64,000 bases of DNA from Paenibacillus maysiensis (GCF_000520815.1 NZ_ASRY01000028.1:1-64000); one strand, 5' to 3'. Shown: positions 50,969-60,840, numbered from the stretch's first letter. Numbers and translations: made by a program. Notes: generated from the letters alone by a model not told the origin.

Positions 50969-51850
50969 TTAATCATCAGACGGAGCAGGAAGCGGATATT
51001 GCTGAACCTTGTTTCGATACTGGGTTGGCGACTGACCGCAGAAGCGCTTGAATTGACGCGAGAAATACAAAGCGTCGGTCAATCCCACCGAAGCGGCCAC
51101 CTGCTCCACCGAAAGCTCGGGACGCTCGCGTAGCAGTTGGCGAGACTTGTCAATTCGCAGCTTGAGCAGATAGGTAACAGGGGAGACGCCCGTTTCCTTC
51201 TTGAATATGCGTGACAAATACGCACGGTTATAGCCAAGTCCTTCGGACATTTGTTCGATAGAAACGGGATGCGCGTATTGAGTGGACATATATTGGACCA
51301 TCTGCTTGACCGTCCGCCGAATTTGCGAATCCGCCCCGGTCGGGTCAGACCAGTCACTTAAATGATTACCCGCTTCCCCCATGATCAGATACAGGTAGCC
51401 AAGGGCTGCAAGATGCGAGCTGGATTTTCGGCTGTAAAAGGCTAACTGCATCTGCTCCAAATAGCCGGGGATCAGGCTCTCACTGGAAGCGTGGAAGACA
51501 GGCTGATGCACGTGTAGCCCTGCTTCCTGCACCACCTGTTCGGTATGCTGTCCTGTAAACGCAGACCAGCGATACCGCCACGGTTCCTCTTCATCGGAGG
51601 TGTAGCTTACAAGCTGACCGGGATGGATCAGGAAAAAATCGTTTTTTTCAAGCTGATATGCGTGCTGCTCTGTTCGGAAGATGCCTTTTCCCGATTCTAC
51701 GAAATGGAGTAGATAGTAATCATAGAGCTTCGGCCCGACAGCATGACCGGATTTAGTTTGGCTCTCCCCGGCAAAAAGCACGTGCAGCGGGCTTTTTTCA
51801 TAAAAGACCGGATTGGAGGCCACGGCATAACTATATGAATGCGTTTGCAA
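50969..51850 (-). CDS. AraC-family transcription regulator, probable controller of the gal operon
   Basis: A 293-residue protein with an N-terminal cupin sugar-binding domain (~20-140; YDYYLLHFVESGKGIFRTEQ, FFLIHPGQLVSY) and two C-terminal helix-turn-helix motifs (~190-285; IEQMSEGLGYNRAYLSRIFKKETGVSP and LTDALYFSRQFKRFCGQSP). It is divergent from galK with a 218-base shared spacer, the usual layout for a local sugar regulator. Galactose or a galactoside as ligand is inferred only from this position. Confidence 0.85.
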   Translation of the reverse strand: MQTHSYSYAVASNPVFYEKSPLHVLFAGESQTKSGHAVGPKLYDYYLLHFVESGKGIFRTEQHAYQLEKNDFFLIHPGQLVSYTSDEEEPWRYRWSAFTGQHTEQVVQEAGLHVHQPVFHASSESLIPGYLEQMQLAFYSRKSSSHLAALGYLYLIMGEAGNHLSDWSDPTGADSQIRRTVKQMVQYMSTQYAHPVSIEQMSEGLGYNRAYLSRIFKKETGVSPVTYLLKLRIDKSRQLLRERPELSVEQVAASVGLTDALYFSRQFKRFCGQSPTQYRNKVQQYPLPAPSDD

Positions 51851-52068
51851 ATCTGGTCATCCTTCCTAGATTTGTGAATGGTTTAATAGATGCGGTATAC
51901 TTACATTGTACATATCAAAGTCACATTTATCCATAGCTTTAACACATGGATGCATTACATTGTTTGACGCTTTCATTTATACTGAAATCATAAGAAGTGC
52001 CAACCTGATTAAGTTTGTTACAGGGAAGTCAGGGGGCCTTTACTAACGGTGATGAGGTGGATGCGAAT

Positions 52069-53247
52069 ATGAACACTACTGAAATAAAGAAACGTTTTAT
52101 CGACAAATATGGTGAAAGCAGCCATGAGCTGCGGATATTTCATGCTCCCGGGCGTGTCAATTTGATTGGGGAGCATATCGACTACAACGGTGGCTATGTA
52201 CTCCCGGCTGCACTGGAATTCGGTACAACGCTGATTCTTCGTGCACGAAATGATGATGAAATTCATTTTGCTTCGACAAACCTGTCATATGAAGTGTCCA
52301 TACCGCGCGGAGAAATAGGTAACAACAAGACGGACGAATGGGTGGACTATCCGGTGGGTGTGCTGGTGGAGCTGGCTGAAAAGGGAGTTTATCCGTCTAG
52401 CGGATACGACCTGCTCTATCATGGAGAAATACCGAATGGTGCCGGATTGTCTTCATCTGCTTCCATTGAGGTCGTAACAGGCTATGCGCTGCTCACTGCC
52501 GAAAAGCAGGCAACAGACACGGTTGAAATTGCGCTGTTGTCCCAGCGGGCAGAAAACAATTATGTAGGCGTCAATTGCGGCATTATGGATCAGTTCGCCG
52601 TAGCGAACGGTGCGGCTGATCATGCGATTCTGCTGATGTGCGATACGCTGGAGTACCGCACGGTGCCTTTCCGTACGGGCGTTTATAAGCTGATCATTGG
52701 CAATACGAACAAACGTCGTGGGCTGGTAGACTCAGCCTATAACGAGCGTCGCAGCCAATGCGCCGAGGCGTTGTCGATATTGCAGCAGCAGGAGCCGTCG
52801 CTGGAATATCTCGCTCAGCTGGATGAAGCCCGCTTCGGTGAGCTCCAGCATTATATTACGGATGAAACGGTACGCCGCCGGGCACAGCATGTGGTGGAGG
52901 AAAACGCTCGTGTTCTGGCTTCTGTCGATGCCCTTGCGGCGAATGATCTTGCAGCCTTTGGACAGTTGATGAACGCTTCACATGATTCGCTGCGCGATCT
53001 GTATGAGGTCAGCTGTACGGAGCTGGATGTAATGGTGGAAGAAGCAAGACGTATTCTCGGCACGCTGGGCTCGCGTATGACGGGAGCCGGATTTGGGGGC
53101 TGTACGGTTTCACTGGTTCATGAGGACGATGTGGAACGGTTTGTGAAGGAAGTCGGCGAAGCTTATCAGACCCGGACAGGGCTGGAAGCCAGCTTTTATG
53201 TATGCAAGGCAGGAGACGGAGTTAAAGAACTGAAGGAGGACGAATGA
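52069..53247 (+). CDS. galK: Galactokinase
   Basis: A 392-residue GHMP kinase: HAPGRVNLIGEHIDYNGGYVLP (galactose-binding signature), GAGLSSSASIEV (ATP loop), NCGIMDQFA, and GSRMTGAGFGGC at the C-terminus. It phosphorylates galactose at C1, the first Leloir step. ATG 52069 follows GAGGTGG at good spacing; the frame runs upstream to 52015 without family likeness. A TTGACG (51964) with a weak ATCATA 17 bases later may be the promoter. Confidence 0.95.
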   Translation: MNTTEIKKRFIDKYGESSHELRIFHAPGRVNLIGEHIDYNGGYVLPAALEFGTTLILRARNDDEIHFASTNLSYEVSIPRGEIGNNKTDEWVDYPVGVLVELAEKGVYPSSGYDLLYHGEIPNGAGLSSSASIEVVTGYALLTAEKQATDTVEIALLSQRAENNYVGVNCGIMDQFAVANGAADHAILLMCDTLEYRTVPFRTGVYKLIIGNTNKRRGLVDSAYNERRSQCAEALSILQQQEPSLEYLAQLDEARFGELQHYITDETVRRRAQHVVEENARVLASVDALAANDLAAFGQLMNASHDSLRDLYEVSCTELDVMVEEARRILGTLGSRMTGAGFGGCTVSLVHEDDVERFVKEVGEAYQTRTGLEASFYVCKAGDGVKELKEDE

Positions 53248-53248
53248 C

Positions 53249-54238
53249 ATGGCCATTTTAGTAACAGGCGGAGCCGGATATATCGGTTCACATACCGTAG
53301 CAGAACTGTTGGATCGGGGAGAAGAAGTTGTGGTGCTGGACAATTTGCAAACCGGGCACAAGGCAGCGCTGCTCGGAGGCAAGCTGTATGAAGGTGATCT
53401 GAGAGATAAAGAGCTGCTGTCCAGACTGTTCACCGAAAACAGTATCGATGCGGTTATCCATTTTGCAGCCAACTCGCTGGTTGGGGAAAGTATGCAAAAT
53501 CCGGGTAAATATTATGACAACAACGTATTCGGCGCGTTGAGCTTGCTGGAGGCGATGAAGGATGCTGGTGTGCGCAGAATCGTATTTTCCTCCACTGCGG
53601 CTACCTATGGCGAACCGGAGAAGGTGCCGATTGAAGAGGGAGACCGTACGGAGCCAACAAATGTATATGGTGAAACGAAGCTGATGATGGAGCGCATGAT
53701 GTCGTGGTTTGATAAAGTATTGGGCATCAAATATGTGTCCTTGCGGTATTTTAATGCGGCTGGTGCGCATGACAGCGGCAAAATCGGTGAGGATCATCGT
53801 CCGGAAAGTCATCTGATTCCGCTGGTACTCCAGACAGCACTGAAACAGCGCCCGCACATCGCGGTATTTGGTGAGGACTATGCTACACCTGACGGAACGT
53901 GCATCCGGGATTACATTCATGTGAGCGATCTGGCAGATGCCCATGTGCGTGCGGTGAATTATTTGCGCGAAGGCCATGACAGCAACGTGTTTAATCTGGG
54001 CAACGGACAGGGCTTCTCGGTGAAGGAAGTTATCGAGACGGCACGCAAGGTCACCGGACTCGACATTCCGGTCGTTACAGAGCCACGGCGCGCGGGTGAT
54101 CCGGCAGTATTGGTTGCCTCTTCTGACAAGGCACGTTCAGTGCTGGGCTGGAGTCCGGCACGTACCCAACTGGAGGACATTATTAGCGGAGCTTGGGGCT
54201 GGCATCAGTCGCACCCTCAGGGCTACGGCGACGAATAG
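53249..54238 (+). CDS. galE: UDP-glucose 4-epimerase
   Basis: A 329-residue short-chain dehydrogenase-fold enzyme with NAD motif VTGGAGYIGSHT, SSTAATYG, catalytic YGETK and YFNAAGA. It interconverts UDP-galactose and UDP-glucose. It starts one base after the galK stop (GGAGGACGAATGAC ahead), and forms one operon with galK and galT. Confidence 0.96.
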   Translation: MAILVTGGAGYIGSHTVAELLDRGEEVVVLDNLQTGHKAALLGGKLYEGDLRDKELLSRLFTENSIDAVIHFAANSLVGESMQNPGKYYDNNVFGALSLLEAMKDAGVRRIVFSSTAATYGEPEKVPIEEGDRTEPTNVYGETKLMMERMMSWFDKVLGIKYVSLRYFNAAGAHDSGKIGEDHRPESHLIPLVLQTALKQRPHIAVFGEDYATPDGTCIRDYIHVSDLADAHVRAVNYLREGHDSNVFNLGNGQGFSVKEVIETARKVTGLDIPVVTEPRRAGDPAVLVASSDKARSVLGWSPARTQLEDIISGAWGWHQSHPQGYGDE

Positions 54239-54253
54239 ACGGGAGACGATGAC

Positions 54254-55900
54254 ATGATGAGCGAGAGTCAATCCGCAGATAGAGGTCAAGGCCGGGAACA
54301 TTCCCGGTATGGGGCCCAAGACATCGACGAAACTGTACAGCAAGCCGCTCTGTATGCGATTGAGCAACTGGTTGCATTCGCACAAAACCGGGGATTGATC
54401 GGTCCGCAAGACACAGATTACAGCCGTAATCTGCTGCTGGAGCAGTTCGGGTTTTCGGAGCCTTATTCCGGCGGGGAGGCAGGGGGCATTACAGCCCCCG
54501 AAGTTCTCCAGCCTGTGCTTAATGTATTGATTGATTATGGCTATACGATTGGACTCATATCGGAAAACACAGCTACGTACCGTGATTTGCTGGATTCCAA
54601 AATTATGGGTCTCCTGATGGCAAGACCGTCTGAAGTCATCCGTGAGTTTCACCAAACGGAGGCTGAACGCGGTATAGAGGCGGCGACAAATGCTTTTTAT
54701 CAACTGTCCATCGACTCGAATTACATCCGAATGGACCGCGTTGCCAGCAATGTGTACTGGAATCAGCCGACACCTTACGGAGATATGGAAATCACGATTA
54801 ATCTGTCCAAACCGGAGAAAAGTCCGAAGGAAATCGCAATGGCGAAGCTTCTTCCGCCGCCTGTTTATCCAAAATGTCAATTATGCCGTGAAAACGTTGG
54901 GTATGCCGGAAGAGTGAATCATCCGTCCCGCCAAAACCTGCGCATCCTTCCGGTGGAATTGAACGGGGAACCGTGGTTCTTTCAATATTCGCCCTATGTG
55001 TACTACAACGAGCATTGCATCGTGTTCCATCACGATCATGTGCCGATGAAGCTTACGAAGGATACGCTGCGGCGGTTGCTGGCATTTACGAAAGCGTTCC
55101 CGCACTATTTTATCGGTTCCAATGCCGATCTGCCGATTGTCGGGGGCTCTATTTTGACTCACGATCATTTTCAAGGTGGACGTCATACGTTCCCTATTGA
55201 AAAAGCGGAGGTGGACGTTGTGTACCGCAATGAAGCCTTCCCGCAAGTCACAGCAGGTATTGTGAACTGGCCGATGTCAGTGATCCGCTTTACTTCAACG
55301 GATGTCGAAGCGTTGCTGGAGGCGGGGAATGCCGCTTTTGAAGCCTGGAAGGCATACAGCGATCCCGCAGCGGATGTCCTCTCTCATACAGAGCAGGACG
55401 GAGAAACGGTGCCTCATAATACGGTGACACCGATTGTACGCAGGGATGCCAAAGGAAAGTATCAGATGGATCTGGTGCTACGCAACAATCGGACGAGTAG
55501 TGAGCACCCGGAAGGTATTTTTCACCCTCATCGGGAGATGCATCATATCAAGAAGGAAAATATCGGCCTGATCGAGGTTATGGGGCTTGCGATTTTGCCG
55601 GGGCGGCTTAAGGATGAACTGGATGAAATTGCAGATATTTTGTGTGGGAACGACGAGTTGGCTGTAGCTATGCAGCAGGAAGGGCATCCGCTATTCAAGC
55701 ATGTGGACTGGATTTACCAGTTAAACACCCGATTCGGTCGCCTGCCTGACAAGGAGACGGCTGTTCGTACCGTACAAAATGAGGTCGGACTGAAATTCAG
55801 TGAAATTTTGGAGCATGCAGGGGTGTACAAGCGCAATTCGGAAGGTCAACAAGCGTTTGGACGTTTTATACAGCAATTGGGTTATATAATAGGTGAATAA
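54254..55900 (+). CDS. galT: UDP-glucose-hexose-1-phosphate uridylyltransferase, class II
   Basis: A 548-residue protein of the Gram-positive class II GalT family, unrelated in length to the ~350-residue E. coli form. Features include PKCQLCRENVGYAGR, NEHCIVFHHDHVPM, the catalytic-region SILTHDHFQGG and HPHREMHHIKKENIGLIEVMG. It transfers UMP from UDP-glucose to galactose 1-phosphate. The first ~25 residues are variable; ATG 54254 or 54257. It completes the Leloir operon, and is followed by a terminator. Confidence 0.95.
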   Translation: MMSESQSADRGQGREHSRYGAQDIDETVQQAALYAIEQLVAFAQNRGLIGPQDTDYSRNLLLEQFGFSEPYSGGEAGGITAPEVLQPVLNVLIDYGYTIGLISENTATYRDLLDSKIMGLLMARPSEVIREFHQTEAERGIEAATNAFYQLSIDSNYIRMDRVASNVYWNQPTPYGDMEITINLSKPEKSPKEIAMAKLLPPPVYPKCQLCRENVGYAGRVNHPSRQNLRILPVELNGEPWFFQYSPYVYYNEHCIVFHHDHVPMKLTKDTLRRLLAFTKAFPHYFIGSNADLPIVGGSILTHDHFQGGRHTFPIEKAEVDVVYRNEAFPQVTAGIVNWPMSVIRFTSTDVEALLEAGNAAFEAWKAYSDPAADVLSHTEQDGETVPHNTVTPIVRRDAKGKYQMDLVLRNNRTSSEHPEGIFHPHREMHHIKKENIGLIEVMGLAILPGRLKDELDEIADILCGNDELAVAMQQEGHPLFKHVDWIYQLNTRFGRLPDKETAVRTVQNEVGLKFSEILEHAGVYKRNSEGQQAFGRFIQQLGYIIGE

Positions 55901-55956
55901 AATAAATGCAGGCAGCACATAATACAGTGCGAGAACCCTCCCAAGATATGACATGG

Positions 55957-55990
55957 AACCATGCTCCTCAGGAGCGTGGTTTTTTTTTCT
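55957..55990 (+). terminator. Terminator of the gal operon
   Basis: AACCATGCTCCT-C-AGGAGCGTGGTT stem followed by eight T residues. Confidence 0.9.
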
Positions 55991-56005
55991 GAAAAAGAAG
56001 CAAAT

Positions 56006-56034
56006 TTGTTTCCTGTAACTGAAAAGGTTATAAT
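56006..56034 (+). promoter_or_regulatory. Vegetative promoter of the alcohol dehydrogenase gene
   Basis: TTGTTT (56006-56011), a 17-base spacer and a consensus TATAAT (56029-56034). Confidence 0.8.
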
Positions 56035-56087
56035 AGAGAAGTTTCTTAACATTAAACTTTAGAAAATATTGGAGGCGAACGTTTGCG

Positions 56088-57251
56088 ATGAAAGCATTCG
56101 AATTTTATAATCCTACTCAATTGATCTTCGGTAAAGGCCAGTTAGAGGCTCTTAAGCGTGAAGTTCCTAAATACGGTAAACGTGTACTGCTTGTATATGG
56201 AGGCGGCAGCATTAAGCGCAGCGGCTTGTATGATAATGTAATAAGTCTACTTAAAGAGATCGGCGCAGAGGTAACGGAACTGGCTGGTGTAGAACCAAAT
56301 CCTCGCTTGTCTACAGTACATAAAGGCGTGGAATTGTGTAAAACACATCAAATCGACCTCGTACTGGCTGTTGGCGGTGGTAGTGTGCTGGATTGCTCCA
56401 AAGCGATTGCTGTCGGGGCGAAATATGATGGCGACATGTGGGATTTTGCAGAGCGTAAAGCGACTCCGCAGGCAGCATTGCCTTTAGGTACAGTTCTGAC
56501 GATGGCCGCCACCGGTTCCGAAATGAACGCAGGTTCTGTCATTACGAACGAAGAAACACAGGAAAAACTGGGATGGGGCAGCGTATTTGCGTTCCCTGCG
56601 TTTTCCATTCTTGATCCGGTAAACACATATTCTCTGCCACAAAATCAAACGGTGTACGGAATCGTGGATATGATGTCACATACGCTGGAGCATTACTTCC
56701 ATTTGGAATCTAACACTCCGGTTCAGCTTGGCTGGTGTGAAACGATTTTGCGTACAGTTATTGATGCGGCTCCGGGCCTGGTCAACGATCTGGAGAACTA
56801 CGAGCTGCGTGAAACGATTATGTACTGTGGTACGATGGCGCTAAACGGCTTCCTGAACATGGGGCTGACAGGTGACTGGGCAACTCATAATATCGAGCAT
56901 GCGGTGTCTGCTGTTTATGATATTCCACATGGCGGAGGACTGGCGATTTTGTTCCCGAACTGGATGAAGCACAATTTGCATGTAAAGCCTGAACGCTTCA
57001 AGCAACTGGCTGTGAATGTGTTCCATGTGAACCCGGAAGGCAAGAGTGACGAAGAAGTAGGGCTGGAAGGTATTCAGGCGTTGCGTGATTTCTGGAACTC
57101 GATTGGTGCGCCAAGCCGTCTGGCTGATTACGATATTGATGATTCCAAAATCGACGTTATGGCTGATAAGGCTGTGAAATTCGGTTCTTTTGGTGGCTTT
57201 AACAAGCTGAATCGCGAAGATGTAGTGGAAATTTACAAAGCATCTCTGTAA
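56088..57251 (+). CDS. Iron-containing alcohol dehydrogenase (butanol dehydrogenase type)
   Basis: A 387-residue group III alcohol dehydrogenase. NAD(P) motif [13 protein letters not shown]; metal ligands Asp in [12 protein letters not shown], and the histidines in [24 protein letters not shown]. The pattern fits YugJ/BdhA-type enzymes, which reduce aldehydes to alcohols in fermentation. GGAGGCGAACG precedes ATG 56088. Monocistronic with clear promoter and terminator. Confidence 0.92.
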   Translation: MKAFEFYNPTQLIFGKGQLEALKREVPKYGKRVLLVYGGGSIKRSGLYDNVISLLKEIGAEVTELAGVEPNPRLSTVHKGVELCKTHQIDLVLAVGGGSVLDCSKAIAVGAKYDGDMWDFAERKATPQAALPLGTVLTMAATGSEMNAGSVITNEETQEKLGWGSVFAFPAFSILDPVNTYSLPQNQTVYGIVDMMSHTLEHYFHLESNTPVQLGWCETILRTVIDAAPGLVNDLENYELRETIMYCGTMALNGFLNMGLTGDWATHNIEHAVSAVYDIPHGGGLAILFPNWMKHNLHVKPERFKQLAVNVFHVNPEGKSDEEVGLEGIQALRDFWNSIGAPSRLADYDIDDSKIDVMADKAVKFGSFGGFNKLNREDVVEIYKASL

Positions 57252-57278
57252 TCCAGTCATTTAGTCATTCGATATTGC

Positions 57279-57323
57279 AAGCACGTTTGTACGTCTTGAG
57301 ACGTATGGACGTGCTTTTTTTGG
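57279..57323 (+). terminator. Terminator of the alcohol dehydrogenase gene
   Basis: AAGCACGT...GTACGTC / GACGTAT...ACGTGCTT stem around TTGA, followed by seven T residues. Confidence 0.85.
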
Positions 57324-57352
57324 GTTTGATTTGGAATTTAAGAGGAAAATTT

Positions 57353-57378
57353 TGAAACTTTTTAAGGTTGAATACGTA
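57353..57378 (+). promoter_or_regulatory. Sigma-W-type ECF promoter of the flotillin operon
   Basis: TGAAAC (57353-57358), exactly 16 bases, then CGTA (57375-57378): a perfect match to the B. subtilis sigma-W consensus. The homologous yuaF operon there is a known sigma-W target (cell-envelope stress). Confidence 0.85.
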
Positions 57379-57433
57379 AACATAGTTATAGGCTGGAAAC
57401 CAGACTGAAAAGGTACATGGAAGGAGGAGCCGC

Positions 57434-57949
57434 ATGGAAACCATATTTTGGTGGTTGTTGGCAGGGGGCGCTATCTTTACTGTGGTCAGTGTGTTGATCG
57501 GGGATGTGCTTGGTGGTTGGCTGGATGGATTGGAGCTGCCGGGCCTAGATTGGTTCAGACCCGTCGTTTTACTTGGAGCGATGACCGCTTTTGGCGGGGC
57601 TGGCGTACTGCTGACAAAATATACCGGGCTGAGCACGGGCTGGGTCGTTGCGTTTGCCCTTGCGATTGCATTTGTGATCGGAGTGCTTGTGTTTTTTGCG
57701 TTTATCAAGCCCATGGCGAACTCGGAGGTGTCCAGCGGCTTCTCGATGGGTGAGCTGACCGGAAGGATCGGTGAGGTCACCGTTCCGGTACCTGAGGTTG
57801 GTTACGGGGAGGTTATGATCCGCTTGGGTGCAGGCAACACCATACATACAGCATCGAGCTTTGATCACAAACCGCTAGCTGCGGGAACCCGTATCGTCGT
57901 GGTTGAGGTCGCAGAGGGTGTCGTCCGCGTAGCATATCTGGACACGTAG
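57434..57949 (+). CDS. NfeD-like membrane protein (YuaF)
   Basis: A 171-residue protein with three to four membrane helices (~5-95) and a C-terminal OB-fold NfeD domain (~105-170; GELTGRIGEVTVPVPEVGYGEVMI). YuaF is encoded with flotillin and helps organise membrane microdomains and fluidity. GGAGGAGCCGC precedes ATG 57434. It is followed by floT after 39 bases. Confidence 0.85.
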   Translation: METIFWWLLAGGAIFTVVSVLIGDVLGGWLDGLELPGLDWFRPVVLLGAMTAFGGAGVLLTKYTGLSTGWVVAFALAIAFVIGVLVFFAFIKPMANSEVSSGFSMGELTGRIGEVTVPVPEVGYGEVMIRLGAGNTIHTASSFDHKPLAAGTRIVVVEVAEGVVRVAYLDT

Positions 57950-57988
57950 ACGGCGCATTCGCTTAACTTGAGGGGAGCGTGAACGGGA

Positions 57989-59533
57989 GTGTCAAGTTTG
58001 CAGGATATTGTATTGGTCCCGGGGATTGTCGTCATCGTTATCGTCATATTAGGGATTGCTTTTTGGGCCCGTTACAAAACGGTAGGACCGGATGAAGGAA
58101 TGATCGTTACGGGTTCATTTTTGGGAAATAAAAATATTTCCGAGGATGATTCCGGTCGTAAAATCAAAATTGTGCGCGGCGGGGGTGCCTTTATATGGCC
58201 TATTTTTCAGCAGTCCGAATTTATTTCTTTATTGTCCCATAAACTGGATGTAACAACACCGGAAGTGTATACGGAGCAAGGGGTTCCCGTGATTGCGGAC
58301 GGTGTGGCGATCATCAAGGTCGGTAGCTCCATTGAGGATGTAGCAACAGCAGCGGAGCAGTTCATCGGGAAGCCGCTAGAGGCCCTTAGGGGAGAAGCTC
58401 AGGAAGTGCTGGAGGGCCATTTGCGTGCGATCCTCGGCTCGATGACAGTGGAGGAAGTATATCGTAATCGAGATCGGTTTGCGCAGGAAGTACAGGGCGT
58501 GGCTGCTCGCGATCTGAAAAAGATGGGTCTGCAAATTGTATCATTCACGATTAAAGATGTGCGTGATAAGCACGGATATCTGGATGCGCTTGGTAAGCCG
58601 AGAATTGCCGCTGTGAAACGGGATGCGGAAATTGCCGAAGCTGAGGCGGTACGGGATGCCCGGATTCAAAAGGCGCGTGCGGAGCAGGAAGGGCAGAAGG
58701 CTGAACTGTTGCGTGATACAAACATTGCCGAGGCAGCCAAGGAGAAGGAACTGAAAGTGGCTTCGTTTAAGAAAGAGCAGGATACGGCCAAGGCGGAAGC
58801 CGATCAGGCTTATCACATTCAGGAGGCCCGTGCCAAACAGACTGCCGTCGAGGAGCAGATGAAGGTCGAGCTGGTGCGCAAGGAGCGCGAAATTGATCTT
58901 CAAACCAAGGAGATTCAGGTGCGTGAAAAACAATATGATGCGGAAGTGAAGAAGAAGGCGGAAGCGGATCGGTATGCGGTAGAGCAAGCCGCTGAGGCGG
59001 ATAAATCGCGTAAAATGCGTGAGGCGGAATCGCTGCAATACTCGATTGAGACACAGGCTAAAGCGTCAGCTGAACAAAAAAGGCTGGATGGGCAAGCCGA
59101 AGCGGATGCGGAACGCGCCAAAGGTACGGCAGATGCTGATGTCATCCGTTTGCGTGGTCTGGCGGAAGCTGAGGCCAAGGAAAAGCTGGCGGAGGCGTTT
59201 CAGAAGTTTGGTGAGGCAGCCGTACTCGATATTATCGTGAAAATGCTGCCCGAACTAGCCGGCCGGATTGCTGAGCCAATTGCGTCCATTGATAAATTAA
59301 CGGTTGTGGATACAGGCAAGGGAGAAGGAGCAGCGCGTGTCAGCAATTATGTCACAGAGCTAATGGCTACGGCTCCAGAGATGCTCAAGAGTGTGTCCGG
59401 TATTGATGTAGAGCAGTTAATTAAGGGGCTGACCACGGGGAAAAAGGGCCTTCATTCCGTATCGTCCTCCGGTGAAACGGATAAGCTGCACATTCATGCC
59501 CCGGTTGAGGTTGCGCCGCGGGATAAAGAATAG
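57989..59533 (+). CDS. floT: Flotillin-like scaffold protein
   Basis: A 514-residue SPFH/flotillin protein: an N-terminal membrane-inserting hairpin (~6-28), the SPFH/PHB domain (~35-200; GGGAFIWPIFQQSEFISL) and a long coiled coil rich in EA repeats (~210-400). It forms oligomers in functional membrane microdomains and supports signalling and wall-synthesis complexes. GTG start. With yuaF it is in the sigma-W operon described above. Confidence 0.92.
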   Translation: MSSLQDIVLVPGIVVIVIVILGIAFWARYKTVGPDEGMIVTGSFLGNKNISEDDSGRKIKIVRGGGAFIWPIFQQSEFISLLSHKLDVTTPEVYTEQGVPVIADGVAIIKVGSSIEDVATAAEQFIGKPLEALRGEAQEVLEGHLRAILGSMTVEEVYRNRDRFAQEVQGVAARDLKKMGLQIVSFTIKDVRDKHGYLDALGKPRIAAVKRDAEIAEAEAVRDARIQKARAEQEGQKAELLRDTNIAEAAKEKELKVASFKKEQDTAKAEADQAYHIQEARAKQTAVEEQMKVELVRKEREIDLQTKEIQVREKQYDAEVKKKAEADRYAVEQAAEADKSRKMREAESLQYSIETQAKASAEQKRLDGQAEADAERAKGTADADVIRLRGLAEAEAKEKLAEAFQKFGEAAVLDIIVKMLPELAGRIAEPIASIDKLTVVDTGKGEGAARVSNYVTELMATAPEMLKSVSGIDVEQLIKGLTTGKKGLHSVSSSGETDKLHIHAPVEVAPRDKE

Positions 59534-59572
59534 CCGCAGGGCTTACAGGAGCAGATACCCCTTAACAGAAAT

Positions 59573-59628
59573 AAACGCTTTTCATCACAGCTTTTCCCGA
59601 TTATTGTGATGAAAAGCGTTTTCTTTTT
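59573..59628 (+). terminator. Terminator of the yuaF-floT operon
   Basis: AAACGCTTTTCATCACA (59573-59589) pairs perfectly with TGTGATGAAAAGCGTTT (59605-59621), 17 bp, followed by a T-rich tract. Confidence 0.92.
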
Positions 59629-59727
59629 ATTGACCTTTAGCGGAATATTTGGTACTTTAACGTGGATTCCTCTGAGCTTCATGCTCTAATTCTTAGGATC
59701 AAGGTTCAGATAAAAAGAGGTGCGGAT

Positions 59728-60579
59728 GTGAGCAGCCTACAAGTGGCGAAAGCGCTGAATAACAATGTGATTATCGGGATGCATCCCGAGCATGATGAGG
59801 TTGTTGTGATTGGAAAAGGAATCGGTTTCAATCGCAAAAACGGCGATCTTATACCGTTGGATTCAGTTGAAAAATTATTTATATTAAAAAGCCATGAGGA
59901 GCAGGAGCAATACAAGCGATTGCTTCCCGAGCTGGATGAAAAGCTCATTGAGGTCATTGGTGAGGTGCTTCACCATGTTCAGCTTCAAGCGAAGAAGCCT
60001 CTGAATGAGCACATATTGATTGCTTTAACCGATCACATCGCCTTTTCCATTAATCGTCAGAAGCAGGGCATTACGATCCATAATCCGTTTTTGTATGAAA
60101 CGAAAGAAATTTACCCTCAGGAATACAAGATGGCTGAACAGGCAGTCTCTTTGATCAAGGACAAGATGGGTGTGGATCTGGGAACAGATGAAATCGGATT
60201 CGTGGCCTTGCATATTTACAGTGCCGTGACGAACCAGCATATTTCCGAGGTCAGGAAGGATTCTCGATTGATTGCTGATATGGTACAGGTAGTAGAGACT
60301 ACGCTGGATTATCGCATTCCTCTCCAATCCCTGGATTACTCACGTCTGCTGACTCATCTGAGGTTTGCGATTGAACGTGTACGTCGGGGAGAGATTGTGC
60401 AGGAGATTTACCGATTGGACAAGCTTTTGAATGAAGAGTATCCGGAAATGTATATGTTAGCCTGGAAGCTCACGAAGATTATGGAGAAAAGGCTTCGCAA
60501 ATCCGTATATCCGGCTGAGGTTAGCTATTTGACGATGCATTTACAGCGGTTGTCCCAACGCAAAGAGCAGGGAGACTAA
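59728..60579 (+). CDS. glcT: BglG-family transcription antiterminator of the glucose PTS
   Basis: A 283-residue protein: RNA-binding CAT domain (~1-58; VAKALNNNVIIG, VVVIGKGIGFNRKNGD), PRD1 (~65-170) and PRD2 (~175-283) with conserved histidines (ALTDHIAF, ALHIYSA, LTHLRFAIER, TMHLQRL). GlcT binds the RAT hairpin in the ptsG leader when PTS phosphate flow signals glucose. GTG 59728 follows AGAGGTGCGGAT; the frame to 59662 is not family-like. ptsG with a RAT element lies directly downstream. Confidence 0.92.
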   Translation: MSSLQVAKALNNNVIIGMHPEHDEVVVIGKGIGFNRKNGDLIPLDSVEKLFILKSHEEQEQYKRLLPELDEKLIEVIGEVLHHVQLQAKKPLNEHILIALTDHIAFSINRQKQGITIHNPFLYETKEIYPQEYKMAEQAVSLIKDKMGVDLGTDEIGFVALHIYSAVTNQHISEVRKDSRLIADMVQVVETTLDYRIPLQSLDYSRLLTHLRFAIERVRRGEIVQEIYRLDKLLNEEYPEMYMLAWKLTKIMEKRLRKSVYPAEVSYLTMHLQRLSQRKEQGD

Positions 60580-60607
60580 CGTTAGAACAGCTAGAACGAA
60601 AAAAGTA

Positions 60608-60636
60608 TTGCCTCACTTTTGGCATAATGCTATACT
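60608..60636 (+). promoter_or_regulatory. Promoter of ptsG
   Basis: TTGCCT (60608-60613), 17-base spacer, TATACT (60631-60636). Confidence 0.8.
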
Positions 60637-60672
60637 AAATTTCGTAATGAGCAAGACAACAATTGAATATTT

Positions 60673-60793
60673 AACGTGTTACTGATTCGATCAGGCATGA
60701 GTTGTTTTAAGTTATGATTGTTTACAGCCTACCGGGGTAAGCTATATCCCAAGGTTGTGTTCAAACATACTTAAATCGGCTCATGCCTTTTTT
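60673..60793 (+). promoter_or_regulatory. RAT antiterminator and overlapping terminator in the ptsG leader
   Basis: The RAT-like segment from AACGTGTTACTGATTCGATC (60673) to GGCATGAG (60694-60701) overlaps the left arm of a long terminator. Its partner CTCATGCC (60780-60787) precedes six T residues. Inner bases also pair (TTTAAGT with ACTTAAA), giving a stable long stem. This matches GlcT-controlled antitermination of ptsG known in B. subtilis. Confidence 0.85.
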
Positions 60794-60840
60794 GTTGTTT
60801 TGCCTCTGTATTCTAATTTTTAGAGAAGGAAGTGGAACGT

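Noticed and set aside
51851-52068. cre site in the galK promoter
   Set aside because: Only the half CGCTTTCAT fits; the other half departs from the consensus at key positions.
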